The notes under the pieces were generated by a model. That model saw only the letters and a list, made by a program, of their open reading frames with translations. It was not told the DNA's origin and made no database searches. The position numbers were made by a program, and so were the translations under genes. Shown piece after piece: positions 34,723 through 44,887 of a stretch of 64,000 nucleotides of DNA (the stretch's first letter is position 1; each line of letters opens with the position of its first letter). The stretch is taken from positions 1 through 64,000 of the forward strand of contig CAJCHO010000008.1 in assembly GCA_903970145.1 (NCBI GenBank), written 5' to 3'. This stretch comes from Mycobacteriaceae bacterium. GTDB taxonomy: Bacteria; Pseudomonadota; Gammaproteobacteria; Burkholderiales; Burkholderiaceae_D.

Positions 34723-36324
34723 CTAACGCGCGTCAGGAGAAGTGATCGACTGGCGCACCACGGTTGGTGCGGGCACGAGGATCTGGGACGGATAGTCCTG
34801 GGTGAAATGCAGGCCGCGACTCTCGCGCCGCGCCGCGGCGCAGTCCACGATCAGGGTCGCCACATCGACGAGGTTGCGCAACTCAAGCAGGTCCCGGCTG
34901 ACCTTGAAACTCCCATAAAAGCTCGTGATCTCTTCCTTGAGCATCTGCAGACGGTGGCGAGCGCGCGCGAGTCGCTTGTCGGTGCGTACGATCCCGACGT
35001 AGTTCCACATCAGGCGGCGTACCTCTTCCCAGTTGTGGGCAACGATCACCTGCTCGTCCGCATCGGTCACCTGACTCTCATCCCAAACCGGCAGGCGCGC
35101 CTGCTCCTGGCTTGGCGCGCTGGCACCGACCGCGGCCGCGCACGCACGCCCCATGGCCAGGCACTCCAAAAGCGAGTTGCTGGCAAGCCGGTTTGCGCCG
35201 TGTAGACCGGTATAGGCCGTCTCGCCAATCGCGTAGAGCTGATCAATGTCGGTCTGACCGGCGAGATTGGTCATCACGCCGCCGCAAGTGTAGTGAGCCG
35301 CTGGGACGACCGGGATGGGCTGGCGCCGGATGTCGATCCCGAACTCGAGACAACGCTCAAGGATTGCCGGGAAATGGTGCTCGATAAAATCCGGGCTCTT
35401 AAAGCTGATGTCCAGATAGACATGGTCGAGACCACGTTTTTTCATCTCGTAATCGATGGCGCGGGCCACGATGTCACGAGGTGCTAGCTCGGCGCGCTCG
35501 TCGTGCTCCGGCATGAAACGCGTGCCATCGGGTAGCAGCAGTCGCGCCCCTTCGCCGCGCAAGGCTTCGGAGATCAGGAATGACTTGGCATAGGGATGGT
35601 AGAGGCAGGTCGGATGAAACTGCATGAACTCCATATTGGCCACGCGCGCCCCGGCGCGCCAGGCAATCGCGATGCCGTCCCCGGTCGCCGAGTCGGGATT
35701 GGTGGTGTAGAGATAGACCTTGCCCGCACCGCCGGTCGCAAGAACCGTGGCACGGGCGCCAAGGGACACCACACGCCCGCTCGCCGTATCGAGGGTGTAA
35801 ACCCCGCGGCAGAATTTCTTGCCTGAACCCGGATGCGTGCCGAGGATCAAATCGATCGCCACATGCCGCTCGAGAATCTCTATATTGGCCTGTTCGCGCA
35901 CCCGGCGCGACAGAGTCTGCGTCACGGCCCGTCCGGTCGCGTCAGCGGAATGGATGATTCGGCGATGGCTGTGTCCGCCCTCGCGGGTCAGGTGAAAGCC
36001 AAACTCGGCAGCCTCATCGGCCGTGAATTCCACTCCCTGATCGATGAGCCACTGGATCTCGTCACGACCCCGCTCGACGATGAAGCGGGTCGCTTTCTCG
36101 TCGGACAGACCGGCTCCGGCAACCAGGGTGTCGCGCACATGACTCTCGACGCTGTCGTTCGAGTCGAGCACGGCCGCGATGCCCCCTTGCGCCCACTGGC
36201 TCGAGCCCTCGGCGAGATGATCCTTGGAAACGAGGGCAACGCGCATGGCGGGGTCAAGGCTCAAAGCGGCAGTCATGCCCGCAAGGCCGCTGCCTATTAC
36301 CAGAACGTCAAAGTCTTTCTGCAT
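34723..36324 (-). CDS. nadB: L-aspartate oxidase
   Basis: A 533-aa FAD enzyme oxidising L-aspartate to iminoaspartate, the first step of NAD synthesis. The N-terminal FAD motif VLVIGSGLAGMTAAL, SKDHLAEGSSQWAQGGIAAV, and the later MEFMQFHPT, HYTCGGVMTN and GLHGANRLASNSLLECL are diagnostic for NadB as distinct from succinate dehydrogenase. It is third in the nadA-nadC-nadB run, with 137 bases between nadC and it. Confidence 0.97.
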   Translation of the reverse strand: MQKDFDVLVIGSGLAGMTAALSLDPAMRVALVSKDHLAEGSSQWAQGGIAAVLDSNDSVESHVRDTLVAGAGLSDEKATRFIVERGRDEIQWLIDQGVEFTADEAAEFGFHLTREGGHSHRRIIHSADATGRAVTQTLSRRVREQANIEILERHVAIDLILGTHPGSGKKFCRGVYTLDTASGRVVSLGARATVLATGGAGKVYLYTTNPDSATGDGIAIAWRAGARVANMEFMQFHPTCLYHPYAKSFLISEALRGEGARLLLPDGTRFMPEHDERAELAPRDIVARAIDYEMKKRGLDHVYLDISFKSPDFIEHHFPAILERCLEFGIDIRRQPIPVVPAAHYTCGGVMTNLAGQTDIDQLYAIGETAYTGLHGANRLASNSLLECLAMGRACAAAVGASAPSQEQARLPVWDESQVTDADEQVIVAHNWEEVRRLMWNYVGIVRTDKRLARARHRLQMLKEEITSFYGSFKVSRDLLELRNLVDVATLIVDCAAARRESRGLHFTQDYPSQILVPAPTVVRQSITSPDAR

Positions 36325-36461
36325 ATGCTCCCGTCACCGCAAGGCTCGTCTGCGCGAGTCGCTTGCCTCGGTTGAGATTGTTCAGCTAGGTGGTTGGTCT
36401 CGTGCTGGCGTCACAGCGGCTGACTTGAATGGGGTTTTTCAATGGGCATCAGCGCGCGGCC

Positions 36462-37361
36462 TCACACGAGACGCATCGACAGATCGATGGCGCGCACATC
36501 CTTGGTAAGCGCCCCGATCGAAACCCGGTCTACCCCGGTTTCGGCAATCTGGCGCACGCTCGAGAGATTGACGTTCCCGGAGACCTCCAGCGCCGCGCGC
36601 CCGGCGTTGACGGCGACCGCCTCGCGCATCATCGTCGGCGTGAAATTATCGAGCAGGACGAGGCTCGCCCCGTGCTCGAGCGCAAGCGCGAGCTGCTCGA
36701 CGGATTCGACCTCGATCTGCACAAAGCCGCTGCGTGCCGCAATGAGTGTCGAGTCCACGGCCGGGCCGACTCCCCCGAGAGCTGCCAGATGGTTCTCCTT
36801 CATGAGAATCCCGTCATAGAGCGCCAGTCGGTGATTGGCGCCACCACCGACGCGCACGGCGTATTTTTGTGCGAGACGCAGGCCCGGGAGCGTCTTGCGG
36901 GTGTCAACGATCTGGCAGCGGGTACCGGCAAGCAGTTCGACATAGCGCCGGGTAGCCGTGGCGACGCCCGAGAGCATCTGCAGAAAATTAAGCGCGCTGC
37001 GCTCAGCCGTCAGCAGGGAGCGGGTCGGGCCTGCCAGCGACACGATCACCGAGTTCGCATGCACGAGGTCACCCTCGCGCACCTGCCATTGAATCTCGAT
37101 AGCCTCGTCGACGGCGCGCATCACGGCGTTAAACCAGGCCACTCCGCAGATCACGGCGTCTTCGCGCACCACGATCCGTGCGCGCGCCTGCGCCTTCGCC
37201 GGTATCAACGCGCTAGACAGATCGCCACTGCCGACATCTTCCGCGAGCGCGTCGCGCACATTGCGCTCGACCGCCTCGGCCAACGCCGGGCCATAGCGTT
37301 CGCTGAGCTCGCCAATGAGCGGCGTGACCGCGTCGGTCGCGAAAATTCCCTCAAAGGCCAT
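36462..37361 (-). CDS. nadC: Nicotinate-nucleotide pyrophosphorylase (quinolinate phosphoribosyltransferase)
   Basis: A 299-aa enzyme forming nicotinate mononucleotide from quinolinate and PRPP. The N-terminal EDVGSGDLSSALIPA, ERSALNFLQMLSGVAT, DTRKTLPGLRLAQKYAVRVG and LLDNFTP segments are family hallmarks. It starts 11 bases after nadA and is surely cotranscribed with it. Confidence 0.97.
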   Translation of the reverse strand: MAFEGIFATDAVTPLIGELSERYGPALAEAVERNVRDALAEDVGSGDLSSALIPAKAQARARIVVREDAVICGVAWFNAVMRAVDEAIEIQWQVREGDLVHANSVIVSLAGPTRSLLTAERSALNFLQMLSGVATATRRYVELLAGTRCQIVDTRKTLPGLRLAQKYAVRVGGGANHRLALYDGILMKENHLAALGGVGPAVDSTLIAARSGFVQIEVESVEQLALALEHGASLVLLDNFTPTMMREAVAVNAGRAALEVSGNVNLSSVRQIAETGVDRVSIGALTKDVRAIDLSMRLV

Positions 37362-37372
37362 GATGAGGTCCC

Positions 37373-38515
37373 TTAGGACATCCCGAAATTACTGAACAGC
37401 TTTGCACCTGCTGCCGGGTCGGCGCCTGCCTTCAGGTTCGTGCCGCGCTCGCTGGCGAATTTCAGCATGCGCTCGATCGGTACACGCGCGCGCGCGCTGA
37501 TCGAGGGCTCGATCTCGATCGGGTGCTCGAGCGATTCGAGTATCGCAACCAGGTTGGCAAGACCATTCATGGCCATCCACGGGCAATGGGCGCAGCTCTT
37601 GCAACTCGCGCCTACCCCGGCGGTCGGGGCCGCAAGGAAGGTCTTGCCCGGTGAGGCGGCACGCATCTTGTAGAGGATGCCCTGGTCGGTGGCGACGATG
37701 AAGCGCTCCTTCTCGGAGCGACTTGCCGCATTGATCAGCTGAGTGGTCGAGCCGACGACGTCTGCCAGCGCGATCACGGCTTCTGGCGATTCAGGATGAA
37801 CCAGCACCAGCGCGTCCGGGTATTCCTTTTTCATGAGTTCGAGCTCAAGCCCCTTGAACTCGTCATGCACGATGCACGAACCCTGCCAGAGCAGCATGTC
37901 GGCGCCCGTCTTCTCGCGGATATAGGCGCCCAGATGGCGATCCGGCGCCCAGATGATTTTCTCGCCGCGTTCATGAAGCATCGCGACGATATCCAGACCG
38001 ATCGAGGAGGTGACGACCCAGTCTGCGCGCGCTTTCACCTCGGCGCTGGTATTGGCATAAACCACAACCGTGCGATCCGGATGAGCGTCGCAGAACGCGG
38101 AAAACTCGTCGGCCGGGCACCCGAGATCAAGCGAGCAGTTCGCCTCAAGATCGGGCATGAACACCCGTTTTTCGGGACTCAGGATCTTCGCCGTCTGCCC
38201 CATGAAGCGCACCCCGGCCACGATCAGGGTCGAGGCGCTGTGCGCCCGTCCAAACCGTGCCATCTCGAGCGAGTCGGCGACGCAGCCGCCCGTGGACTCG
38301 GCAAGCGCTTGCAAACGGTCGTCGACATAATAATGCGCCACCAGGACGGCATCGCGTTGGGCGAGCAGCGCCGCGGCGCGGGCCGTCAGCTCGGCGCTGC
38401 GCGCAGCGTCAAGCTCCTCGAGGATCCGGTAGGGTGCCTCGCCGCGTGAACGGGTCAGGCCATCCTGGCTGGGTCTGTCAAATGCCACAAAACTGATCGG
38501 TGCGCTGGCGGACAT
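37373..38515 (-). CDS. nadA: Quinolinate synthase
   Basis: A 380-aa [4Fe-4S] enzyme condensing iminoaspartate with dihydroxyacetone phosphate. Visible features are [30 protein letters not shown], the first cluster Cys in [16 protein letters not shown], and the last in [16 protein letters not shown] with the typical CxxCxxC-like cluster. ATG 38515 (MSASAPIS) is chosen; the upstream frame starts with TTG. First gene of the nadA-nadC-nadB unit. Confidence 0.96.
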   Translation of the reverse strand: MSASAPISFVAFDRPSQDGLTRSRGEAPYRILEELDAARSAELTARAAALLAQRDAVLVAHYYVDDRLQALAESTGGCVADSLEMARFGRAHSASTLIVAGVRFMGQTAKILSPEKRVFMPDLEANCSLDLGCPADEFSAFCDAHPDRTVVVYANTSAEVKARADWVVTSSIGLDIVAMLHERGEKIIWAPDRHLGAYIREKTGADMLLWQGSCIVHDEFKGLELELMKKEYPDALVLVHPESPEAVIALADVVGSTTQLINAASRSEKERFIVATDQGILYKMRAASPGKTFLAAPTAGVGASCKSCAHCPWMAMNGLANLVAILESLEHPIEIEPSISARARVPIERMLKFASERGTNLKAGADPAAGAKLFSNFGMS

Positions 38516-38727
38516 GCCTGTTCCATGCGAAATGCGCAATGCCTGGAATCATACATGAGGGCGAGTCGCCGCTTTCAAAGGGCCTGTGGCAGAACGCCAG
38601 TGGCGGCGCGGCGCTTTCGGCAGCTCGTCTCGTTCCTCGGCATAATCCCGCAATCCCCTTCACCGACCGATGCCATCGTTACCAATGTGGTTTTTGGACT
38701 CGGTCACTTCATCGTCCTGGAGCAATC

Positions 38728-39765
38728 ATGCGCTATCGAGTATTGGGTCAGACGGGCCTCTATGTATCGGAACTGTGCCTGGGCACCATGACCTACGGTG
38801 GCAAAGGCTACTGGAGCGCCATGGGTACGCTGCAGCAGCAGGCAGTGAATTCCCAGGTCAAAAAGGCCTTTGATGCCGGCATCAACTTCATCGATACCGC
38901 CAACGTTTACTCGTATGGGCAATCGGAACAACTGGTGGGCCAGGCGCTGCGCGAACTTGAGTTGCCGCGTGACGAACTGGTGATCGCCACCAAGGCGACC
39001 GGCCCGATGTCTGAAACCTCTCCCAATGGTCGCGGGCAATCGCGCTACCATCTGATGAACCAGCTCGAGGCGAGCCTTACGCGCCTGCAGCTTGATCATG
39101 TCGACCTGTACCAGATTCATGCCTTCGATCGTCTGACGCCCCTCGAGGAGACACTGGAGACCCTCAATGACATGGTGCGCGCCGGAAAGGTGCGCTACAT
39201 CGGCCTGTGCAATCTGGCTGCCTGGCAGATCATGAAGGCGCTGGGCATCAGCACGGCCCGCGGCTGGACGCGCTTTCAGAGTGTCCAATCCTATTACACG
39301 ATAGCCGGGCGCGATCTCGAGCGCGAAGTCATCCCGCTGATAGAAGATCAGGGGCTTGGGCTGATGGTGTGGAGTCCACTGGCGGGCGGCTTGCTCAGTG
39401 GCAAATACCCGCGCGACGAGAAGGCACCTGAAGGTACGCGTCGCGCGACGCTGGATTTCCCGGTGGTCGACAAGGCCCGCGCCTTTGACTGCGTCGATGT
39501 CATGCGCGGCATCGCCAAGGCCCACGACTGCTCGGTCGCGCAGATTGCACTGGCGTGGCTGCTCCACCAGACATCGGTAACCACAGTCATCATTGGCGCG
39601 AAGACCGACGAGCAGCTCGACGACAATCTGGCGGCCGTCAATATCACGCTTGGCGCCGAGGATCTCAAGGCTCTGGACGAAGTCAGTCAACTCGCGCCCG
39701 AGTATCCCGGCTGGATGCTCGCGCGTCAGGGCGGTTACCGCGCCAAACCCCCGAGTAAGCCGTAA
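38728..39765 (+). CDS. Aldo/keto reductase
   Basis: A 345-aa NADPH-dependent aldo/keto reductase, related to the YajO/Tas type. The first strand-and-loop MRYRVLGQTGLYVSELCLGT, catalytic Asp and Tyr in FIDTANVYSYGQSE, catalytic Lys in VIATKATG and His in DLYQIHAFD are all present. The C-terminal cofactor segment VIIGAKTDEQLDDN is typical. The start is ATG 38728 with GGAG seven bases ahead; the longer frame upstream is not supported. Divergent from nadA. Confidence 0.93.
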   Translation: MRYRVLGQTGLYVSELCLGTMTYGGKGYWSAMGTLQQQAVNSQVKKAFDAGINFIDTANVYSYGQSEQLVGQALRELELPRDELVIATKATGPMSETSPNGRGQSRYHLMNQLEASLTRLQLDHVDLYQIHAFDRLTPLEETLETLNDMVRAGKVRYIGLCNLAAWQIMKALGISTARGWTRFQSVQSYYTIAGRDLEREVIPLIEDQGLGLMVWSPLAGGLLSGKYPRDEKAPEGTRRATLDFPVVDKARAFDCVDVMRGIAKAHDCSVAQIALAWLLHQTSVTTVIIGAKTDEQLDDNLAAVNITLGAEDLKALDEVSQLAPEYPGWMLARQGGYRAKPPSKP

Positions 39766-40227
39766 GGAAGGTCGTGTGCCACCGACCGGCACCGCGTCAG
39801 AGCCAAGGGTGATGCCGACCCAGGTGTAGGACATCGGTTGCGCTTTGCCACACAAGCACCAGTGAGTGGTTGACAGCAAGGCGCACTGGGTGAAGAATTC
39901 GATTTAAGAACTCACCGCAAGCCTTTGATAAGTTGGTATTAATCTGTGCTTAAACTGGTGACGCCTGGCACCACTATGGCTCTCGCAGGTGCACGGACCT
40001 GCGCCCCGTTGGCGTGCGGTCAGGGGCTCGCCAAGGCGAATCGCCGCCGCGAATCTGTAGGTCGACGGGCCGAACGTTGGGGAGGATTCATGCAGAAGGC
40101 CTGGCGCGTCGCATCGAGGAGACCCTCGCTGGCAAAGCAGGCCAATTGACAGTTCATTTCGGTAGACTTCCCTGAACCAGGCATCGCGATCAGGCGACCC
40201 GAGGCGGACACCTTACATGCGTCGATC
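39766..40227. other. Intergenic, no gene seen
   Basis: This 460-base gap between the aldo/keto reductase and the DUF1631 gene has only short frames of random composition. An AT-rich patch at about 39925-39960 (TTGATAAGTTGGTATTAAT) could carry the promoter of the DUF1631 gene, but the distance to its start, nearly 270 bases, would imply a long leader. No stable RNA was recognised. Confidence 0.35.
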
Positions 40228-42498
40228 ATGAATACCGCGAGCGAGCCACTTCCGCCATCCCCGGCGCAGATTCAGTCCATCATCCGCGAGCTTCAGCTCG
40301 CCGCTGACAAATTCTGCCGAGACGAAGCGGGCGCGCTGACCGAGCGTCTCACCGAGAACCTGCTTGAGGCCTCCGATCGCTCGCTGCACCCTGCCGAGCA
40401 GACCATTCTGCGCGGCGCGCACTCCGCGCTCAGTCAGAATGCAGCCGCTTTCAAGCAACTCTTGCGACAGCACTTTCCTTCGGCGATCCAGAGAGCCATC
40501 GACAACCAGAAAGACGTGGCGGCCGAATTCGACAAGGTCGGCAGCGCCAAGCTCGAGCTCATCGGCATGGAGGACATGGAGCGCGAGGTGCTGATCGTCA
40601 ACATGGTGCGCAAGCTCGAGGAGTTTTGCGTGGACACGCTCTCGCCCTTGACCATGCGCCTGGGTTACATGGCGGGCGTCGAAGGCTTTCAGCTCAGCGT
40701 GAACCCATTTCGCCCGGATGTCCTGGTGCGCGCCATGATTCTCGCCTGGGAGAGTTTCGAGACCAGCGACGGCTCGACCACCGTCATGCTGCGCACCCTG
40801 CATCCGACCAACTTTCTGCCCTTGAATGCGCTCTATCAGGAGCTCAATGAACTGCTCGCCGCCAAGGGCGTGATGAAGGAACAGAAATACGTCATCAAGC
40901 GCACCCCCGCCAAGGCGCGCGATCCGGACGCCCTATGGACGCGCAGTCATATCCTGCCTGACGAAGACACCGATCCGACCGAAGCCATCGCCGCCCTGCA
41001 GCAGGCACTCGCCAATCTGCCCGGCGGCTCCAGTCACGGTTCCAGTCACGGCGCCAGCAGCGTGGCCCCGGTCAATTACAAATTCAATCCGACGCGTTTT
41101 TTGCACCAGATCTCGCTGCTACTCGAACACGTCAACGCTGTACCCGGCGGCGGCGAGACCCCGAATGCAGGCGCAGCGGCCCCGGCCGCGGGCGGTGCCG
41201 CTTTCGCGGCACCCGACGCGCAACTCATGGCGCGCCTGGACGCCCTGCTTGCGAGCCGCAACGAGGCCCCGTCAGGTAGCGCTGTACCTGTCGCCAGCAC
41301 CGCTGCGCTCGATCAGCTGCGCGAAGCGCCGGAAGTCATCGCCTCAAGCGAAATCGACCGCTCGACGATCGAGATGGTGTCGCGCGTTTTCCAGTATGTA
41401 CTCGCCGATGCGAGCCTGCCGGCCGGCCTCAAAGTGCTGATCGCACGACTCCAGCTGCCGGCATTACGGGCAGCCTTGAGCGACCGCGCATTTTTTGTGC
41501 GCACCGACCACCCGGCGCGCCAGCTGATCGATTTACTGGCCCACGCCAGTCTGTACTGGAGTGAGACCGATTCCCCGCTGGCGACAGCACTCGGGGGCGT
41601 TGTCGATCGGGCCAACGAGGCCACCGGCGATTCAAACGAGACCTTCATAGATCTCAATAAACAGGTACGCGCGATCTACGACGCCGAACAGGAACGCTAC
41701 AACCAACGCGTCGCCGCCTCGATCGAAGCGGCTCAAGTGGAAGAGCGCAAAGAGGAAGCGCGTCTTGAGGTTACGCTCTGGATCGAGCGCCGCTTTGCCT
41801 CCCACGTGCTCGCCGGGCCGATGCAGAAGTTTCTCGACGGCCCGTGGCGCCAGTATCTGACGCTGTGCGCGAGCGAGCGCGAAAGCGACGCGGCCCAGTG
41901 GAGCGAGGTGCTCGAGCAGACCGATGTGCTGATCTGGTCGCTTGAGCGCAAGCAGGGCGCGCGCGAAACCCAGGAAGTACTCAAAGCCCTGCCCGATCTG
42001 GTGACGTGCATCAAGCGTGGCCTGGATCGCATCGAGTACGCAGGCGAGGAGCGCGACGCCTTCATGAGCTACCTGATGGAGGCTCAAACCAAGGTGATTC
42101 GCCGCGGCCTCGCGGGCGCCACCCCGCCTCCCGCTGCAGGAGCCGCACAGCCCACCGCCTCAGCAAACGGCGAGGCGGCGCCAAATGAAACGGTCGATGA
42201 AGCAGACAGCGACTTTCTCGAGCTCGAACTGAGTCCGACCGAAGAGCCCGATCGGGGCGAACTGGAAAAGGATCAGTGGTTCGAGTTCGACCTCGGACTT
42301 GCCCAGGCCCTGCGTTATCGCCTGTCCTGGATCAGCCCCAAGCGCACCAAGTTCGTGTTCACCAATCGTGACGGCGCAGAGACGCTCGTCAAGTCACTCG
42401 AGGAAATAGAGGCTCTCCTCTCGACGCGCGCCATGCGTGCGCTCGACGCTTCACCGCTCATGGAACGCGCGATCGCCGCTTCTGCTGAAATGCCCTAA
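40228..42498 (+). CDS. DUF1631 family protein
   Basis: A 756-aa protein of the DUF1631 family, which is common in beta- and gammaproteobacteria and sometimes mis-annotated as thymidine phosphorylase. The N-terminus (LIGMEDMEREVLIVNMVRKL, LSPLTMRLGYMAGVE, NPFRPDVLVRAMILAW) is characteristic. A low-complexity Ala/Gly/Ser segment occupies roughly residues 268-330. The C-terminus (DQWFEFDLGLAQALRYRLSW, SPKRTKFVFTNRDG) resembles a PilZ-like beta fold, which in this family might sense cyclic-di-GMP; that is inference. Cytoplasmic, no signal peptide. Confidence 0.88.
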   Translation: MNTASEPLPPSPAQIQSIIRELQLAADKFCRDEAGALTERLTENLLEASDRSLHPAEQTILRGAHSALSQNAAAFKQLLRQHFPSAIQRAIDNQKDVAAEFDKVGSAKLELIGMEDMEREVLIVNMVRKLEEFCVDTLSPLTMRLGYMAGVEGFQLSVNPFRPDVLVRAMILAWESFETSDGSTTVMLRTLHPTNFLPLNALYQELNELLAAKGVMKEQKYVIKRTPAKARDPDALWTRSHILPDEDTDPTEAIAALQQALANLPGGSSHGSSHGASSVAPVNYKFNPTRFLHQISLLLEHVNAVPGGGETPNAGAAAPAAGGAAFAAPDAQLMARLDALLASRNEAPSGSAVPVASTAALDQLREAPEVIASSEIDRSTIEMVSRVFQYVLADASLPAGLKVLIARLQLPALRAALSDRAFFVRTDHPARQLIDLLAHASLYWSETDSPLATALGGVVDRANEATGDSNETFIDLNKQVRAIYDAEQERYNQRVAASIEAAQVEERKEEARLEVTLWIERRFASHVLAGPMQKFLDGPWRQYLTLCASERESDAAQWSEVLEQTDVLIWSLERKQGARETQEVLKALPDLVTCIKRGLDRIEYAGEERDAFMSYLMEAQTKVIRRGLAGATPPPAAGAAQPTASANGEAAPNETVDEADSDFLELELSPTEEPDRGELEKDQWFEFDLGLAQALRYRLSWISPKRTKFVFTNRDGAETLVKSLEEIEALLSTRAMRALDASPLMERAIAASAEMP

Positions 42499-42508
42499 GA
42501 GCCGACCT

Positions 42509-43942
42509 CTAGCGCATCAACAGGCCGACCATGCGTTCGAAGAGCTTGCCATAGGGTGGCTTGAACAGGCCCATGCCGTTAAAGCGCGACTGGCGAAATA
42601 CCGGTTTCATGTGCGAGAAAGTCTCGAATCCGACTTCCCCGTGGTAAGCGCCCATGCCGGAGTGCCCGACCCCACCAAAGGGCAGATCGTCCTGGGCGAT
42701 GTGCAACAGAGTCTCGTTGATCGTGACGCCCCCGGCGATGGTGTTGGCGAGCACGTGATCGACCACGCTCTTGTCACGCTCAAACAGATAGAGCGCGAGC
42801 GGCCGCGGGCGCTGGTTGATGTAGGTGATCGCCTGGTCGAGTGAGTCGTAGGGTACGAGCGGCAAAAGCGGCCCGAAAATCTCCTCTCGCATAAGGCCAC
42901 TATCGGCGCGCGCGCCGCAGATGACCTGCGGAGGCAGTAGGCGTCGTTGCGCATCCGACGGCGCGCTCGAAAGAGGCTCGATGCGCGCGCCCTGTTCGCG
43001 CACCTCGTCAAGCTGACGGGTGAGCCGGTCAAAGTGACGCGCCGCAATGATCGTGGTGTAGTCGGCGCTGTGCCCGTCCGGCTCATTCAAGTCCGGATAG
43101 GATTTTGCGACAATCGCGCGCGCGGCGGCGATGAATGCTTCCTCCTGGCCCCGCGGCAACAAGACGTAGTCGGGGGCTATGCAGGTCTGGCCGGCGTTGA
43201 CGAGTTTGCCCGTCATGATGCGATCGACGGCGCGCGCGAAATCGGCGTTCGGCCCAATGATGGTTGGCGACTTGCCGCCAAGCTCGAGGGTGACTGGCGT
43301 CAGGTTGGCGCTGGCGGCCTGCATGACGTGGTGACCGACAGCGGTCGAACCGGTGTAGAGCAGATGATCAAAAGGCAGCGCGCAAAATGCCTGGGCGACG
43401 CTGGCGTCCCCATTGGTGACATGCAGCTCGTCGGCAGCAAAATAGCGCGCTGCAAGCTCCTCGAAGAGGGCGCCAAAGCGCGGACCGTATTCCGAAAGCT
43501 TGACCATCGCCCGATTGCCCGCCGCAAAGGCGGAAGTAAGCGGGCCAACGGTCAGATACAGTGGGTAATTCCAGGGCACGACCACGCCAACCAGTCCGAG
43601 CGGCTGCGGCATGAGGCGCGACGTGGCCGGCAGGAACCAGCGCCCCGTCGCCCGCCTGCGCACGCGCGACCAGCGTTTGCCGTGGGCAAGCGCATGGGCG
43701 ATGCCGTCAAGACTTGGAAACATCTCGAGCAGGTCCGTTTCATGGCGCGAGCGATTGCCAAAGTCTGCGCTGATCGCCTCGGCGATGCGCGCGCGCTCGT
43801 TGCGCACCAGCTTGTCGAGTCGTTGCAGCCGGTCCGCGCGCAGCGCCCAGGGAACGTCGAGCTGGGCGCGCGCCGCCTTCTGCGACGCCTCAAAACGGTC
43901 ATGCAATGCCTTGATGGCACTTGGTATGGTTTGGTCGTTCAC
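42509..43942 (-). CDS. Coniferyl-aldehyde dehydrogenase (ALDH superfamily)
   Basis: A 477-aa NAD(P)-dependent aldehyde dehydrogenase. The catalytic Cys is in NAGQTCIAPDY, the general-base Glu in TLELGGKSP, and the cofactor segment is VVVPWNYPLYLTVGPL. The short form ending in a hydrophobic tail (FERMVGLLMR) is typical of the CalB/coniferyl and fatty-aldehyde group. Start GTG 43942 (VNDQTIPS) follows GGGGAG at good spacing; the frame runs 49 codons further upstream with no support. Convergent with the DUF1631 gene. Confidence 0.9.
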   Translation of the reverse strand: MNDQTIPSAIKALHDRFEASQKAARAQLDVPWALRADRLQRLDKLVRNERARIAEAISADFGNRSRHETDLLEMFPSLDGIAHALAHGKRWSRVRRRATGRWFLPATSRLMPQPLGLVGVVVPWNYPLYLTVGPLTSAFAAGNRAMVKLSEYGPRFGALFEELAARYFAADELHVTNGDASVAQAFCALPFDHLLYTGSTAVGHHVMQAASANLTPVTLELGGKSPTIIGPNADFARAVDRIMTGKLVNAGQTCIAPDYVLLPRGQEEAFIAAARAIVAKSYPDLNEPDGHSADYTTIIAARHFDRLTRQLDEVREQGARIEPLSSAPSDAQRRLLPPQVICGARADSGLMREEIFGPLLPLVPYDSLDQAITYINQRPRPLALYLFERDKSVVDHVLANTIAGGVTINETLLHIAQDDLPFGGVGHSGMGAYHGEVGFETFSHMKPVFRQSRFNGMGLFKPPYGKLFERMVGLLMR

Positions 43943-44134
43943 GATCTGTCTCCCCGCTTTGGACTGCCAAATTAACATCTTGCGCGCCTTGTCAGCAATT
44001 GCAAGCCACGCGCAGGAATTGACCGGGCAAACGGTGCGGTGGCGGGCGCTTGCGCCATGCTGTAAGGTGGCCCCGTGTGGCGCGACCAACTAGGGAATTC
44101 CTCTTGTTCCCACCACCTTCCGCAGGAGACAAGC

Positions 44135-44698
44135 ATGTCCCGAATCGATCGTCGTCTCGCCCTTTCGCGCCTGGCCGGCCTTGGCGGTGCCGCAGCGGCG
44201 CTCGCCTGGCTCGCCCCGTTTCGCTCGGGTGCCAATTCCGCGCCGGCGGAGGTAGTCATCGTGCCGTTTTCGAGCGACGGCAAGGCCGGAGCACCGGTCA
44301 GGCTCGCCAAGATCGTCAAGAGCGATGATGAGTGGCGCAGCATGCTCGACCACACCGCCTTTACGGTAACGCGCAAGGCCGGCACGGAAACACCGTTTAC
44401 CGGCACCTACTGGGACAACCATGAACACGGCCTGTATCGCTGCATCTGCTGCGATACGGCGCTGTTCAGCTCGGAGGCGAAATTCGAATCCGGCACCGGC
44501 TGGCCAAGCTTCTGGCAGCCGCTTGCCAAGGAAAACGTCGACGAGGAGCACGATGCGACCCTCGGAATGCTGCGTACCGCCGTCGCCTGCAAACGCTGCG
44601 ACGCCCATCTGGGTCATGTGTTTAACGATGGACCCCGCCCGACTGGCCTGCGCTATTGCATGAACTCGGCCGCGCTGCGCTTTGTGAAGGCAGCCTAG
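44135..44698 (+). CDS. msrB: Exported peptide-methionine (R)-S-oxide reductase
   Basis: A 187-aa MsrB. The N-terminus [20 protein letters not shown] with a hydrophobic stretch looks like a twin-arginine signal, so the enzyme is likely periplasmic. Zinc-binding CxxC pairs are CICC and CKRC; the catalytic Cys is in [10 protein letters not shown], and GTGWPSFW and [10 protein letters not shown] are the substrate motifs. The start ATG 44135 has CAGGAG ahead; an upstream in-frame extension is unlikely because the signal starts here. Confidence 0.94.
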   Translation: MSRIDRRLALSRLAGLGGAAAALAWLAPFRSGANSAPAEVVIVPFSSDGKAGAPVRLAKIVKSDDEWRSMLDHTAFTVTRKAGTETPFTGTYWDNHEHGLYRCICCDTALFSSEAKFESGTGWPSFWQPLAKENVDEEHDATLGMLRTAVACKRCDAHLGHVFNDGPRPTGLRYCMNSAALRFVKAA

Positions 44699-44887
44699 CT
44701 TGCGGATCGTGGGACGGGGGGATGCGCCAGCGGGCGCGAGAAGATGTGCCCTCGGTAGCACGTTTATTGTTCACAAAAGCGGCCGGCGTCCAGATGCCCG
44801 CTCGCTCCCGCACTCCAAGGACGGGCTGATTTTACCACGCACCTTTGGGGGGCATTTTGTGCGCCGCGTCAAGATCGGGCCGCTAGC

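Noticed and set aside
38704..39879. 391-codon minus-strand frame opposite the aldo/keto reductase
   Set aside because: Shadow frame; the plus-strand reductase has all catalytic motifs.
39946..40149. 67-codon frame before the DUF1631 gene
   Set aside because: No ribosome site, random composition and no motif.
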